A stretch of DNA of 44,134 nucleotides from an uncultured Mycoplasmatota bacterium. Its GTDB lineage: Bacteria > Bacillota_I > Bacilli_A > RF39 > UBA660. The translations under genes and the position numbers were made by a program. The DNA lies in the NCBI GenBank assembly GCA_945919295.1, contig CAMEJC010000004.1, forward strand, positions 1 to 44,134, read 5' to 3'. Position 1 is the stretch's first letter. Every line of letters starts with the position of its first letter. Of the stretch, positions 18,878 through 26,908 are shown piece by piece. The notes under the pieces are model-generated. The model saw nothing but the letters and a program-made list of their open reading frames with translations. It was not told where the DNA came from and did no database searches.

Positions 18878-19551
18878 TGAACTATCTTTATCTTTTGATT
18901 GAAGTTATTATTGTCTTTTTGTTGATGATTTTATTTTATCGAGTTGGGAAAAAAGAGGGTTTATTTATATATATTGCTCTCATGTCATCGATACTTAGTA
19001 TTGTCATGTTTAAGGTATTTGATATTTTATCATTTCAAATTAATTTTGGGCTTCCAATTATAATGGGAATATTTACTGCGAATAATATTATTATTCAAAG
19101 ATATGGTCTTGATGAGATAAAACGAATTATTTATACTTTTGGTTTCTCTTATATTTTGACTATGATCATTATGAATCTTGTTAGTTTAATGACTTCAAGT
19201 GAATATAATATAATTAGTAATAATTCTTTTGATCAATTATTTGGATATAATTTGGTTAATTTAAGATGCTTTGTAGGAGGGTTTATATCAATTGGATTTA
19301 TGCTTTGGTTTAATGGAGAGGTTTACTATTACATAAGAAGAGATAAAAATAAGTTGATATTTAGTAATATTGGGTCAATACTTATTATTCAATTTATAGA
19401 AAGTATGATTTTTGTTGTTATTTGTTATCTTGGTTTATATGATATTATTTTGATATTTGGAATGATTGTTATTCGATATTTATTAAAAGTGGTAATTGGG
19501 GTAGTTGGCTTGTTGCCGGTATATTTGTTAGTAAAAATGAAAGATAAGTAG
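18877..19551 (+). CDS. VUT/YhhQ-like integral membrane protein, copy B
   Basis: Diverged paralogue of the preceding gene (GKKEGLFIYIALMSSILSIVMFKVFDILSFQINFGLP...QRYGLDEIKRII); 1-nt overlap. Confidence 0.65.
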   Translation: MNYLYLLIEVIIVFLLMILFYRVGKKEGLFIYIALMSSILSIVMFKVFDILSFQINFGLPIIMGIFTANNIIIQRYGLDEIKRIIYTFGFSYILTMIIMNLVSLMTSSEYNIISNNSFDQLFGYNLVNLRCFVGGFISIGFMLWFNGEVYYYIRRDKNKLIFSNIGSILIIQFIESMIFVVICYLGLYDIILIFGMIVIRYLLKVVIGVVGLLPVYLLVKMKDK

Positions 19552-19559
19552 GTGTTATA

Positions 19560-20225
19560 ATGAGAACAAAAAAACAAGATTTAATAAGTGATGATTTAAA
19601 ACCTTTTGTATGTGGAATTATTAAAGAATATAGAGAGAAATATAATTATTCTTTAGAGGATTTATCAAGAGCATTGAATTATAAAAAGAATAGGCAAACT
19701 CTTCATAAATATGAGACTGGTTCACTTAATATTCCTTATGAAATATTTTTTGATATTGCTAGTATTTTTAATATTAATTCAGATGTTTTTAATGAAATTC
19801 CAATGACAAAGAGTGAAAAGGAATTATTTGAAAAGAAAATGATTAAAAATTATGTTGATACGATGACGGGTAATAAGAATATTACTTCAAGGGGTGAGAA
19901 AATAATTAATACTTATAAAAATGCTTCGTATGAACCTGTTAGTAAGCAGTGTGATTTATCTGTTAAATTATTAGATGATTCAATGGCTCCGGTATATTTG
20001 AAAGGTGATAGAGTTTTTTTCAAAAAGAAGGATAATTATAATAATGGTGATGATATTGTTCTTGCTGTGAAGGGAAATATTTTATCTGTTAGAAGAATAT
20101 ATAAGAGTCAAAAGTCTATTATTCTTCAAGCTATGAATCCTAAATATCAAACGATTGTGGTTAATGTTTTTTCAGATGATATGATACTTGGTAAAGTTGA
20201 AACGATGAGTAGGGAAATAAAATAG
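19560..20225 (+). CDS. XRE-family HTH regulator with S24 (LexA/CI-like) C-terminal domain
   Basis: HTH region EDLSRALNYKKNRQTLHKYETG; S24 region LLDDSMAPVYLKGDRVFFKK...NGDDIVLAVKGNILSVRRI...MNPKYQTIVV...ILGKVE. Confidence 0.88.
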   Translation: MRTKKQDLISDDLKPFVCGIIKEYREKYNYSLEDLSRALNYKKNRQTLHKYETGSLNIPYEIFFDIASIFNINSDVFNEIPMTKSEKELFEKKMIKNYVDTMTGNKNITSRGEKIINTYKNASYEPVSKQCDLSVKLLDDSMAPVYLKGDRVFFKKKDNYNNGDDIVLAVKGNILSVRRIYKSQKSIILQAMNPKYQTIVVNVFSDDMILGKVETMSREIK

Positions 20226-20244
20226 AGTACTATACTCTATTTTT
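20222..20244 (+). terminator. Terminator of the XRE/S24 gene
   Basis: ATAGAGTA CTA TACTCTAT hairpin then TTTT. Confidence 0.75.
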
Positions 20245-20251
20245 AAATAAG

Positions 20252-20276
20252 AAAAGACTTCATATGAAGTCTTTTT
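20252..20276. terminator. Bidirectional terminator, mainly for hup
   Basis: AAAAGACTTCATATGAAGTCTTTT perfect 24-nt palindrome. Confidence 0.85.
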
Positions 20277-20279
20277 TAA

Positions 20280-20552
20280 TTAATTTAAAGCGTCTTTTAA
20301 TTTGTTGCCAGCTTTGAATCCAGGAACAACTCTAGCTGCAATTTTAACAGTTTCACCAGTTTGAGGATTTCTTCCTGTTCTTGCTTCTCTTTTTTTAGCA
20401 GAGAATGTTCCAAATCCTACTAATGTTACTTTTCCAGATTCTCTTAATCCTTTAGTAACTCCTTCCATCATTGCGTCTAGTGCTCTTCCAGCATCTGCTT
20501 TTGTTAAATCTGCTTTTTCAGCGATAAATTCTACTAATTCAGCTTTTGTCAT
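20280..20552 (-). CDS. hup: HU family DNA-binding protein
   Basis: [28 protein letters not shown]...[22 protein letters not shown]. Confidence 0.98.
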   Translation of the reverse strand: MTKAELVEFIAEKADLTKADAGRALDAMMEGVTKGLRESGKVTLVGFGTFSAKKREARTGRNPQTGETVKIAARVVPGFKAGNKLKDALN

Positions 20553-20771
20553 TTTTTATTACCTCCGTTTTCTTTATTAAGCATTTGATATGTTATGCTT
20601 ACTACATAAAGATATCATATAATTGCAATAAAATCAAGTGTTTTGAAAAAATATGATAATTATTTTGTTAAAATTAACTAGTTGTATAACTTTTGTTCTT
20701 AGGTTAATAATATTATTGTAAGTTTTGATTTTATGTGCTATAATAATGGTAATTTTTGAAGGAGGTATTTT

Positions 20772-21917
20772 ATGAAGAGTGAAATAAGAAAAAATATTGT
20801 TTTTATTATAACTTATATTGCTATTATTATATTTGCTTTGGTTAATTTTGAAAAGATATTGTCAATACTTGGATATATTATTAATGTTCTTTCGCCATTT
20901 CTTTTTGGTATTATTTTAGCTTTTGTTTTGAATGTCCTAGTAAATTTTATTGAGAAAAAAATATTTGGTAAGATTAAACCTAGTAAGACATGGAAAAAGG
21001 TTAAAAGACCAATTAGTATTACGTTAAGTTTGCTTTTGGTTATTCTTATAATTGTTTTTATTATGAATCTACTTATACCGCAACTTAAGAATTCTGTATC
21101 ATTATTTACCGAAAGTTTACCAGAGTATAAGGAGGATGTTATTGGTGTTTTAAATAAGTTTGATGTTACTGATAGTACAATTAATAAGGTATCTGAATAT
21201 TTGGATAATTTTAGTAAGGTTATAACTGATTATATTAAGGGTAATTCTAAAGATGTGATTACGGTAACTACGGAGGTTGCGACATCGATTGTTGAAATTA
21301 TTAGTAAGGCTATTATAGCGATTGTTTTTGCTATTTATATGATTGCTCAAAAAGAAACTTTACGAAGACAATTTGATAAACTTATGAATGCTTACTTGAA
21401 ACCTAAAAATATTGATAAAATAAATACGGTTGCCGTTACTGCGAATAAGACTTTTTCTAATTTTGTTACAGGACAATGTTTAGAAGCCTTGATTTTTGGT
21501 AGTTTGTGTTTTATAGGAATGCTAATATTTGGTTTTCCATATGCACCTACTATTTCGGTTTTGATTGGTTTTACTGCATTAATACCTATTTTTGGTGCTT
21601 TTATTGGAACAGCGTTAGGTGCATTCTTGATTCTTATGGTTAGTCCTATTAAAGCTATTCTATTTGTGGTATTTATTATCATACTTCAACAGATTGAGGG
21701 AAACTTTATTTATCCTAAAGTAGTTGGTAAATCAGTCGGTCTTTCTGGAATGTGGGTTCTTCTTTCTGTTACGGTTGGTGCTAGTGTTGGAGGAATTCTT
21801 GGCTTGCTTATTGCAACGCCACTTTGTTCGCTTTTATATTCTTTCTTAACTCAGATTGTTAATGATAGAATTAGAAAAAATAAAATTGTTAGTAAAGTAG
21901 AAGAAAAAAAGACTTAA
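20772..21917 (+). CDS. AI-2E/PerM family membrane protein
   Basis: SPFLFGIILAFVLN, IPIFGAFIGTALGAFL, QIEGNFIYPKVVGKSVGLSGMWVLLSVTVGASVGGILGLLIATPLCSL. Confidence 0.93.
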   Translation: MKSEIRKNIVFIITYIAIIIFALVNFEKILSILGYIINVLSPFLFGIILAFVLNVLVNFIEKKIFGKIKPSKTWKKVKRPISITLSLLLVILIIVFIMNLLIPQLKNSVSLFTESLPEYKEDVIGVLNKFDVTDSTINKVSEYLDNFSKVITDYIKGNSKDVITVTTEVATSIVEIISKAIIAIVFAIYMIAQKETLRRQFDKLMNAYLKPKNIDKINTVAVTANKTFSNFVTGQCLEALIFGSLCFIGMLIFGFPYAPTISVLIGFTALIPIFGAFIGTALGAFLILMVSPIKAILFVVFIIILQQIEGNFIYPKVVGKSVGLSGMWVLLSVTVGASVGGILGLLIATPLCSLLYSFLTQIVNDRIRKNKIVSKVEEKKT

Positions 21918-21934
21918 TTTTTTAAGTCTTTTTA
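21907..21934. terminator. Bidirectional terminator between AI-2E gene and spoIVA
   Basis: AAAAAGACTTAA / TTAAGTCTTTTT. Confidence 0.88.
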
Positions 21935-23401
21935 TAATACTATAGCGATCATATTTGATGAGCCTTTATTAATTATTTTTGTTAGTGTTTGACATAGTTT
22001 GAATCTGACATTATCAGGCATCATTGAAAGTTTAGCTTGAATTCCTTCTTGGACAATAACATCTAGACTTCTTCCAAATATTTCACTTTTCCAAATATCG
22101 GTCATTTCTTCATTATTAGTTAGATGATCAATTAGTTCTTTACTTTGTAATTCACTTCCAATTATTGGTTCAAATGTACTCTCTACCTCTACTTTTATCA
22201 TATGTATAGATGCTGCTTTAGCTTTTAATTTAATACCATAGCGGGATCCTTGTTTAATGATTTCGGGTTTTTCTAATTTCATATCTTCTAGGGTAGGGGA
22301 TGCTATTCCATATCCTGTTTGTTTAACCATTTTAAGTGCGGTTTTTATTTGATTATACTCTTTTTTTGCTATATTTAATTCTTGGAATAGTGATAATAAG
22401 TCAGCTTTTGTTCCAACCGTTACACCAATAGTATCTTTTAGTACTTTGCTGTACAAACCTGAAGGTGCTTCTAAATTAATTGTTACTTCACCGGTTGATG
22501 GGTCTACATCGGATATATATGATTTGGCAATGTATTCTGATTCGGTAAAATTATTATTTATTTTATCGATATCTTTTAATTTATGGACTTCGGTTACTTC
22601 TTCTTTGATTTTGGCAATATATTCTTTTTTTAGATAGTGATCGGGATTTAGAATGGCAATCCATTCTGGCATATTTACTTTTATTTGTTCGATAGGAAAT
22701 TCATATAGGGCTTCTTTTAAGATATTGTACATATCTCTTTCTTGCATGGCTTCGATACTGATGGGAATTACTGGTACGCTATATTCTTCTTTTAGTTTTT
22801 CCGCTAATCTTTCAGTATCTGGTAGCATTGGATGGGTAGAATTTAATAAGACAATATATGGTTTTCCAATAGATGATAATTCTTCGATTACAGTTTTTTC
22901 TGCTTCAAGATATTCGCTTCTTGGAATGTCACCGATTGAACCATCAGTAGTTACAACAATACCAATAGTAGAATGTTCTTTTATTACTTTTTCTGTACCT
23001 ATTTCTGCTGCTTCAATAAATGGTATTGGTTCTTGATACCATGGAGTCATTACAAGTCTTGGTCCATTTTCGTCCTCATATCCTTTGGCTGCAGGAATAA
23101 CATAACCAACACAATCAATCATTCGGATATTAGCTGAAAAGTCATCAATTTGAATTTTGGTTGCAGTAGCAGGAACAAATTTGGGTTCGGTTGTCATTAT
23201 TGTCTTTCCTGCGGCGGCTTGTGGAAGTTCATCTAAACATCTTTTTCTTTCATATTCATCCGCTATATTTGGAATTATTAAATTTTCCATAAATTTTCTT
23301 ATAAATGTTGATTTTCCAGTTCTGACTGCTCCAACTACTCCTAAATATATGTCTCCTCCTGATCTTTTACCAATACTTTTTATAACTTCTATTTTTTCCA
23401 T
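21932..23401 (-). CDS. spoIVA: Stage IV sporulation protein A (spore coat ATPase)
   Basis: GVVGAVRTGKSTFIRKFMENLIIPNI, MIDCVGYVIPAAKGYEDENGPRLVMTPWY; RBS AGAGGT supports start 23401. Confidence 0.98.
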   Translation of the reverse strand: MEKIEVIKSIGKRSGGDIYLGVVGAVRTGKSTFIRKFMENLIIPNIADEYERKRCLDELPQAAAGKTIMTTEPKFVPATATKIQIDDFSANIRMIDCVGYVIPAAKGYEDENGPRLVMTPWYQEPIPFIEAAEIGTEKVIKEHSTIGIVVTTDGSIGDIPRSEYLEAEKTVIEELSSIGKPYIVLLNSTHPMLPDTERLAEKLKEEYSVPVIPISIEAMQERDMYNILKEALYEFPIEQIKVNMPEWIAILNPDHYLKKEYIAKIKEEVTEVHKLKDIDKINNNFTESEYIAKSYISDVDPSTGEVTINLEAPSGLYSKVLKDTIGVTVGTKADLLSLFQELNIAKKEYNQIKTALKMVKQTGYGIASPTLEDMKLEKPEIIKQGSRYGIKLKAKAASIHMIKVEVESTFEPIIGSELQSKELIDHLTNNEEMTDIWKSEIFGRSLDVIVQEGIQAKLSMMPDNVRFKLCQTLTKIINKGSSNMIAIVL

Positions 23402-23473
23402 TAACATACCTCTTTTCTTTTTATCACTAAATATTATGTCAAATAAAATAAAATATGAAAAAAAGAAAAGAAA

Positions 23474-24100
23474 TTATTTTTTTCTTTTCAATATTTCTTT
23501 AATAAAATAGTTGTATAGTACTTCGGTATTATCTAAATCTTCAGGATGAAATTGAACACCAATTATAAAATGTTCTTCGTTAACGTATTCAATTCCTTCA
23601 ATAATATTATCTTCCGATAAAGCAGATATTTTAAATGGTTCATTTACTTTCTTTAAAGCATATAAGTGCCTTGTATTAACTTTGAGATGATTTTCAAATA
23701 TTTTATGTAAAATACTATCTTTTTTAATTTTTATGGAATGTAATTTATCTTTATTGTAATGATTATTTACTTTTATTAGGTCTTTTTCGGTTGTACTATT
23801 TATGCTATATAATCCAATTATTTGGTGACCCATACATATTCCTAAAACGGGAATATTATTTTTTATACAGTAGTCTAATATTTGAAAATGATATGGGTGA
23901 ATATTACTTCCTCCTTGGAATATTATACCATCACAAAGATCTAGAATTTCGGTGTCTATAAAAGAATTATTATAATTTAATATACCAATATAATTGCATT
24001 TATTATGTAAATATTTTAAATTATTTTTAGTTACTATTTGCATAGCGGTGTCATTTATTTGTTCATCTCTGGCAACAATGCCAATAGTTATATTTGTCAT
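23474..24100 (-). CDS. Class I glutamine amidotransferase / peptidase C26 (gamma-glutamyl-GABA hydrolase-like)
   Basis: FQGGSNIHP, GICMGHQIIGLY nucleophile elbow, GVQFHPED. Confidence 0.92.
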   Translation of the reverse strand: MTNITIGIVARDEQINDTAMQIVTKNNLKYLHNKCNYIGILNYNNSFIDTEILDLCDGIIFQGGSNIHPYHFQILDYCIKNNIPVLGICMGHQIIGLYSINSTTEKDLIKVNNHYNKDKLHSIKIKKDSILHKIFENHLKVNTRHLYALKKVNEPFKISALSEDNIIEGIEYVNEEHFIIGVQFHPEDLDNTEVLYNYFIKEILKRKK

Positions 24101-24345
24101 TTATCTAAAAATTTATCTAAATCTTTAGGAACTTTGTCATTCATAATAGTATCAATTATTTTCTGTTCCTTTTCTTTAGATACTTCCCTTCCTGTCATTT
24201 TTGATAGATCGTTTATTACTTCTTTTAGTGTTGCTTCATCTTTCATGTTACCTTGTTGTAATTTGTTTGCTAAAGATAAAATTGTATCTTTATTGACGTT
24301 TGTTTTGTTTTCAATTTTTTTAAAGAAATTATCAGAAAAATTCAT
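24097..24345 (-). CDS. spoVIF: Stage VI sporulation protein F
   Basis: NKDTILSLANKLQQGNMKDEATLKEVINDLSKMTGREVSKEKEQKIIDTIMNDKVPKDLDKFLDK; RBS AGGAGG; TGA overlaps C26 ATG. Confidence 0.88.
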   Translation of the reverse strand: MNFSDNFFKKIENKTNVNKDTILSLANKLQQGNMKDEATLKEVINDLSKMTGREVSKEKEQKIIDTIMNDKVPKDLDKFLDK

Positions 24346-24388
24346 AAAAAAACCTCCTAACATAATATATGTTAAAAGGTTGAATAGG

Positions 24389-25702
24389 TTAATTATCGTT
24401 TTTGTTTTTATACTCTAAAATTATTGGTGTTCCTTCAAAATCAAAGTTTTCTCTTATTTTATTTTCTAGATATCTTTCATACGAAAAATGAATTAGTTTA
24501 TTGCTATTTACAAATAAGGTAAACTTAGGTGGAGTTGTACCGGTTTGCTTTGCAAATGATATTTTTAATCTTTTTCCCTTATATGATGGAGGTGCTTTTA
24601 ATAAAACGGCATCTCTTATTACTTCATTTAAAATACTAGTCTTAATTTCTTTTTTTGAATTTTCATATACTTTGTCAATCTCTGGAATAATGGTAAAAAT
24701 TCTTTTTTTTGTTAAGGCAGATACAAAAGTAATAGGAGCATATGATAGGAATTTAAACTCGGCTCTTACTAGTTTGGTAAAGGTACTGATATCATTTTTG
24801 TCTTGTACAGTATCCCATTTGTTGACTACTATTATAATTGGTTTTCCTTCTTCAATGGCATAACTGGCAATATGTTTATCGTGTTCAATTATTCCTTCTT
24901 CGGCATTTATTACTAGAAGGCAGACGTCGCTTCGTTCGATTGCTTTCATCGATCTTAAAACGGAATATTTTTCGATTCTTTCAAATATTTTTCCACTTTT
25001 TCTAATACCAGCAGTATCGATGGCAATGTATTTTTTTTTGTTGTAAGTGAATTCAGTGTCGATAGCATCTCGGGTTGTCCCAGCTATAGGAGAAACGATT
25101 ACTTTTTCTTCGTTTAATAAGGCATTGACAAGACTACTTTTTCCAACATTCGGTCTTCCAATTAGGCAAAATTTTATTTTATCGTCTTCATAATCTTCTT
25201 CAATATATTCGGGAAATTTTTCTACTACTTTATCTAGAAGATCAGATAGACCAATAGAATGTTCACCACTTACAGGAAGTACTTCTTCAAAGCCCAACTC
25301 AAAGTAATTATAAATGTTTTCTTCCCTTTTGACATTGTCCAATTTATTAACTGCGACGATGATTCTTTTACCGGATTTCATTAGAATATCACGAATTACA
25401 AAGTCGTTTTGATTTAGTTCTTCTAATCCATCGACGACAAAAATAATGGTATCTGCTTCTTCAATGGCAATATTTGCTTGAATAATTATTTCGTCGTTAA
25501 AATCCTCTTCAGATACATCGATTCCTCCGGTATCAATTAAGTGAAATTTATAATTGTTATAATTTACGGTACCATAAATTCTATCTCTAGTAACACCTGG
25601 TGTATCTTCAATAATAGCAATCTTTTTTCCGATTAATTTATTAAATATTGTTGATTTTCCAACATTTGGCCTTCCGACGATTGCTACTGTAGGAATTTTC
25701 AT
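24389..25702 (-). CDS. der: GTPase Der (EngA)
   Basis: Two tandem G domains (GRPNVGKSTIFNKL and GRPNVGKSSLVNALL) and KH domain. Confidence 0.98.
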   Translation of the reverse strand: MKIPTVAIVGRPNVGKSTIFNKLIGKKIAIIEDTPGVTRDRIYGTVNYNNYKFHLIDTGGIDVSEEDFNDEIIIQANIAIEEADTIIFVVDGLEELNQNDFVIRDILMKSGKRIIVAVNKLDNVKREENIYNYFELGFEEVLPVSGEHSIGLSDLLDKVVEKFPEYIEEDYEDDKIKFCLIGRPNVGKSSLVNALLNEEKVIVSPIAGTTRDAIDTEFTYNKKKYIAIDTAGIRKSGKIFERIEKYSVLRSMKAIERSDVCLLVINAEEGIIEHDKHIASYAIEEGKPIIIVVNKWDTVQDKNDISTFTKLVRAEFKFLSYAPITFVSALTKKRIFTIIPEIDKVYENSKKEIKTSILNEVIRDAVLLKAPPSYKGKRLKISFAKQTGTTPPKFTLFVNSNKLIHFSYERYLENKIRENFDFEGTPIILEYKNKNDN

Positions 25703-25750
25703 AAAAATCACCTCTTCGTCTAGTATTATACCAAAAAAAAAAGAAAAATA

Positions 25751-26215
25751 CTATATATTTATTTTGATTCCATTATTTATTATTTCATCGGATGTTTCGT
25801 ATATTATTTCTGACATTTCTAAGAGGTTTAAGTATTCTTTTTTATTTATTGGCTCTTTTATTTCTAAATAGAAATTATTTTGATAGTAATAGATATTTTC
25901 TTTAGTTAGTTTATTTATGTTAAAGTAGTCTATTTTATATAGGAATGGAGTATCGGTATGAATACTTATTTTTACTTCAATTTCATCGTTTATAGTTATT
26001 AATTTATGATAGTCTTTTAGGAGAATAATTGTCCCATATATATTATTAGGATATATTTCTAAAATGATAAGGTTTTTAAGTTTGTTTTTTTTGATGATAA
26101 TATTAAATATTTTTTTTGTAATTTTTTCTAATTCTTGAGGATTATATATATCTACTTTATTATCTAATATTTTAATTAAATAACTGTTTTTATCTTCAAT
26201 TTTATGTATTATCAT
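25751..26215 (-). CDS. Hypothetical protein
   Basis: ORF between engB and der; no family recognised. Confidence 0.6.
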   Translation of the reverse strand: MIIHKIEDKNSYLIKILDNKVDIYNPQELEKITKKIFNIIIKKNKLKNLIILEIYPNNIYGTIILLKDYHKLITINDEIEVKISIHTDTPFLYKIDYFNINKLTKENIYYYQNNFYLEIKEPINKKEYLNLLEMSEIIYETSDEIINNGIKINI

Positions 26216-26261
26216 AAGTCACTTCCATAGTAATTTATGAAAAAAAATGAAAATGGTAACG

Positions 26262-26846
26262 TTAATTTAAACATTTTCCAATTTCATCATATATTTCATT
26301 TTTACCGTTTTTGGTTATGCTTGAGAATAAAATTATATTATTATCATTTTTTAAATTTAATTCTTTCATAATTATATTTTTATTTTTGATATGATTATTT
26401 CTTGATACTTTATCTACTTTAGTGCAGACTATAGTAACAGGAATTTCGTAATATTTTAAATAATCATACATCATAACATCATCACTTGTTGGTTTGTGTC
26501 TAAAATCTATTAATAGGAATACCATTTGAAGATTATTTCTTGATTTTAAGTAGCTTTCCATGATAAGTCCAAATTTTTTCTTTAGGGAATTTCTTACTTT
26601 AGCGAAGCCATATCCAGGGGCATCGACTAAGTAAAAGTCATTATTTACTTTGTAGAAGTTTAGGGTTTGAGTTTTCCCTGGAGTTGCAGATGTTCTAGCA
26701 AAGTTTTTTCTGTTGATAATTGTATTAATGAAACTACTTTTGCCAACATTACTTCTTCCTACTAGTAGGAATTCTTTTTTATTATCAGTAGGATACTGAC
26801 TTTCTCTTACTGCAGATATAACTAATTCTATGGTATTAATTTTCAT
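26262..26846 (-). CDS. engB: Ribosome biogenesis GTPase YsxC/EngB
   Basis: GRSNVGKSSFINTI, ATPGKTQTLNFYKV, VDAPGYGFAKV. Confidence 0.97.
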   Translation of the reverse strand: MKINTIELVISAVRESQYPTDNKKEFLLVGRSNVGKSSFINTIINRKNFARTSATPGKTQTLNFYKVNNDFYLVDAPGYGFAKVRNSLKKKFGLIMESYLKSRNNLQMVFLLIDFRHKPTSDDVMMYDYLKYYEIPVTIVCTKVDKVSRNNHIKNKNIIMKELNLKNDNNIILFSSITKNGKNEIYDEIGKCLN

Positions 26847-26884
26847 GATCTCACCGCTTTCATTGTATCATATTATATAGAAAA

Positions 26885-26908
26885 AAGCAAATTATGGATT
26901 ATTTGCTT
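26885..26908 (-). terminator. Terminator of the LCP gene
   Basis: Minus strand AAGCAAAT / ATTTGCTT followed by T run. Confidence 0.75.

Noticed and set aside
19560-20225. Prophage or SOS island suggested by the S24 regulator
   Set aside because: No integrase, terminase, structural or recombination genes nearby; neighbours are VUT-like membrane proteins and hup
21150-24863. Antisense ORFs within the AI-2E gene, spoIVA, C26/spoVIF and der
   Set aside because: Opposite-strand frames of confident genes, with no independent signals
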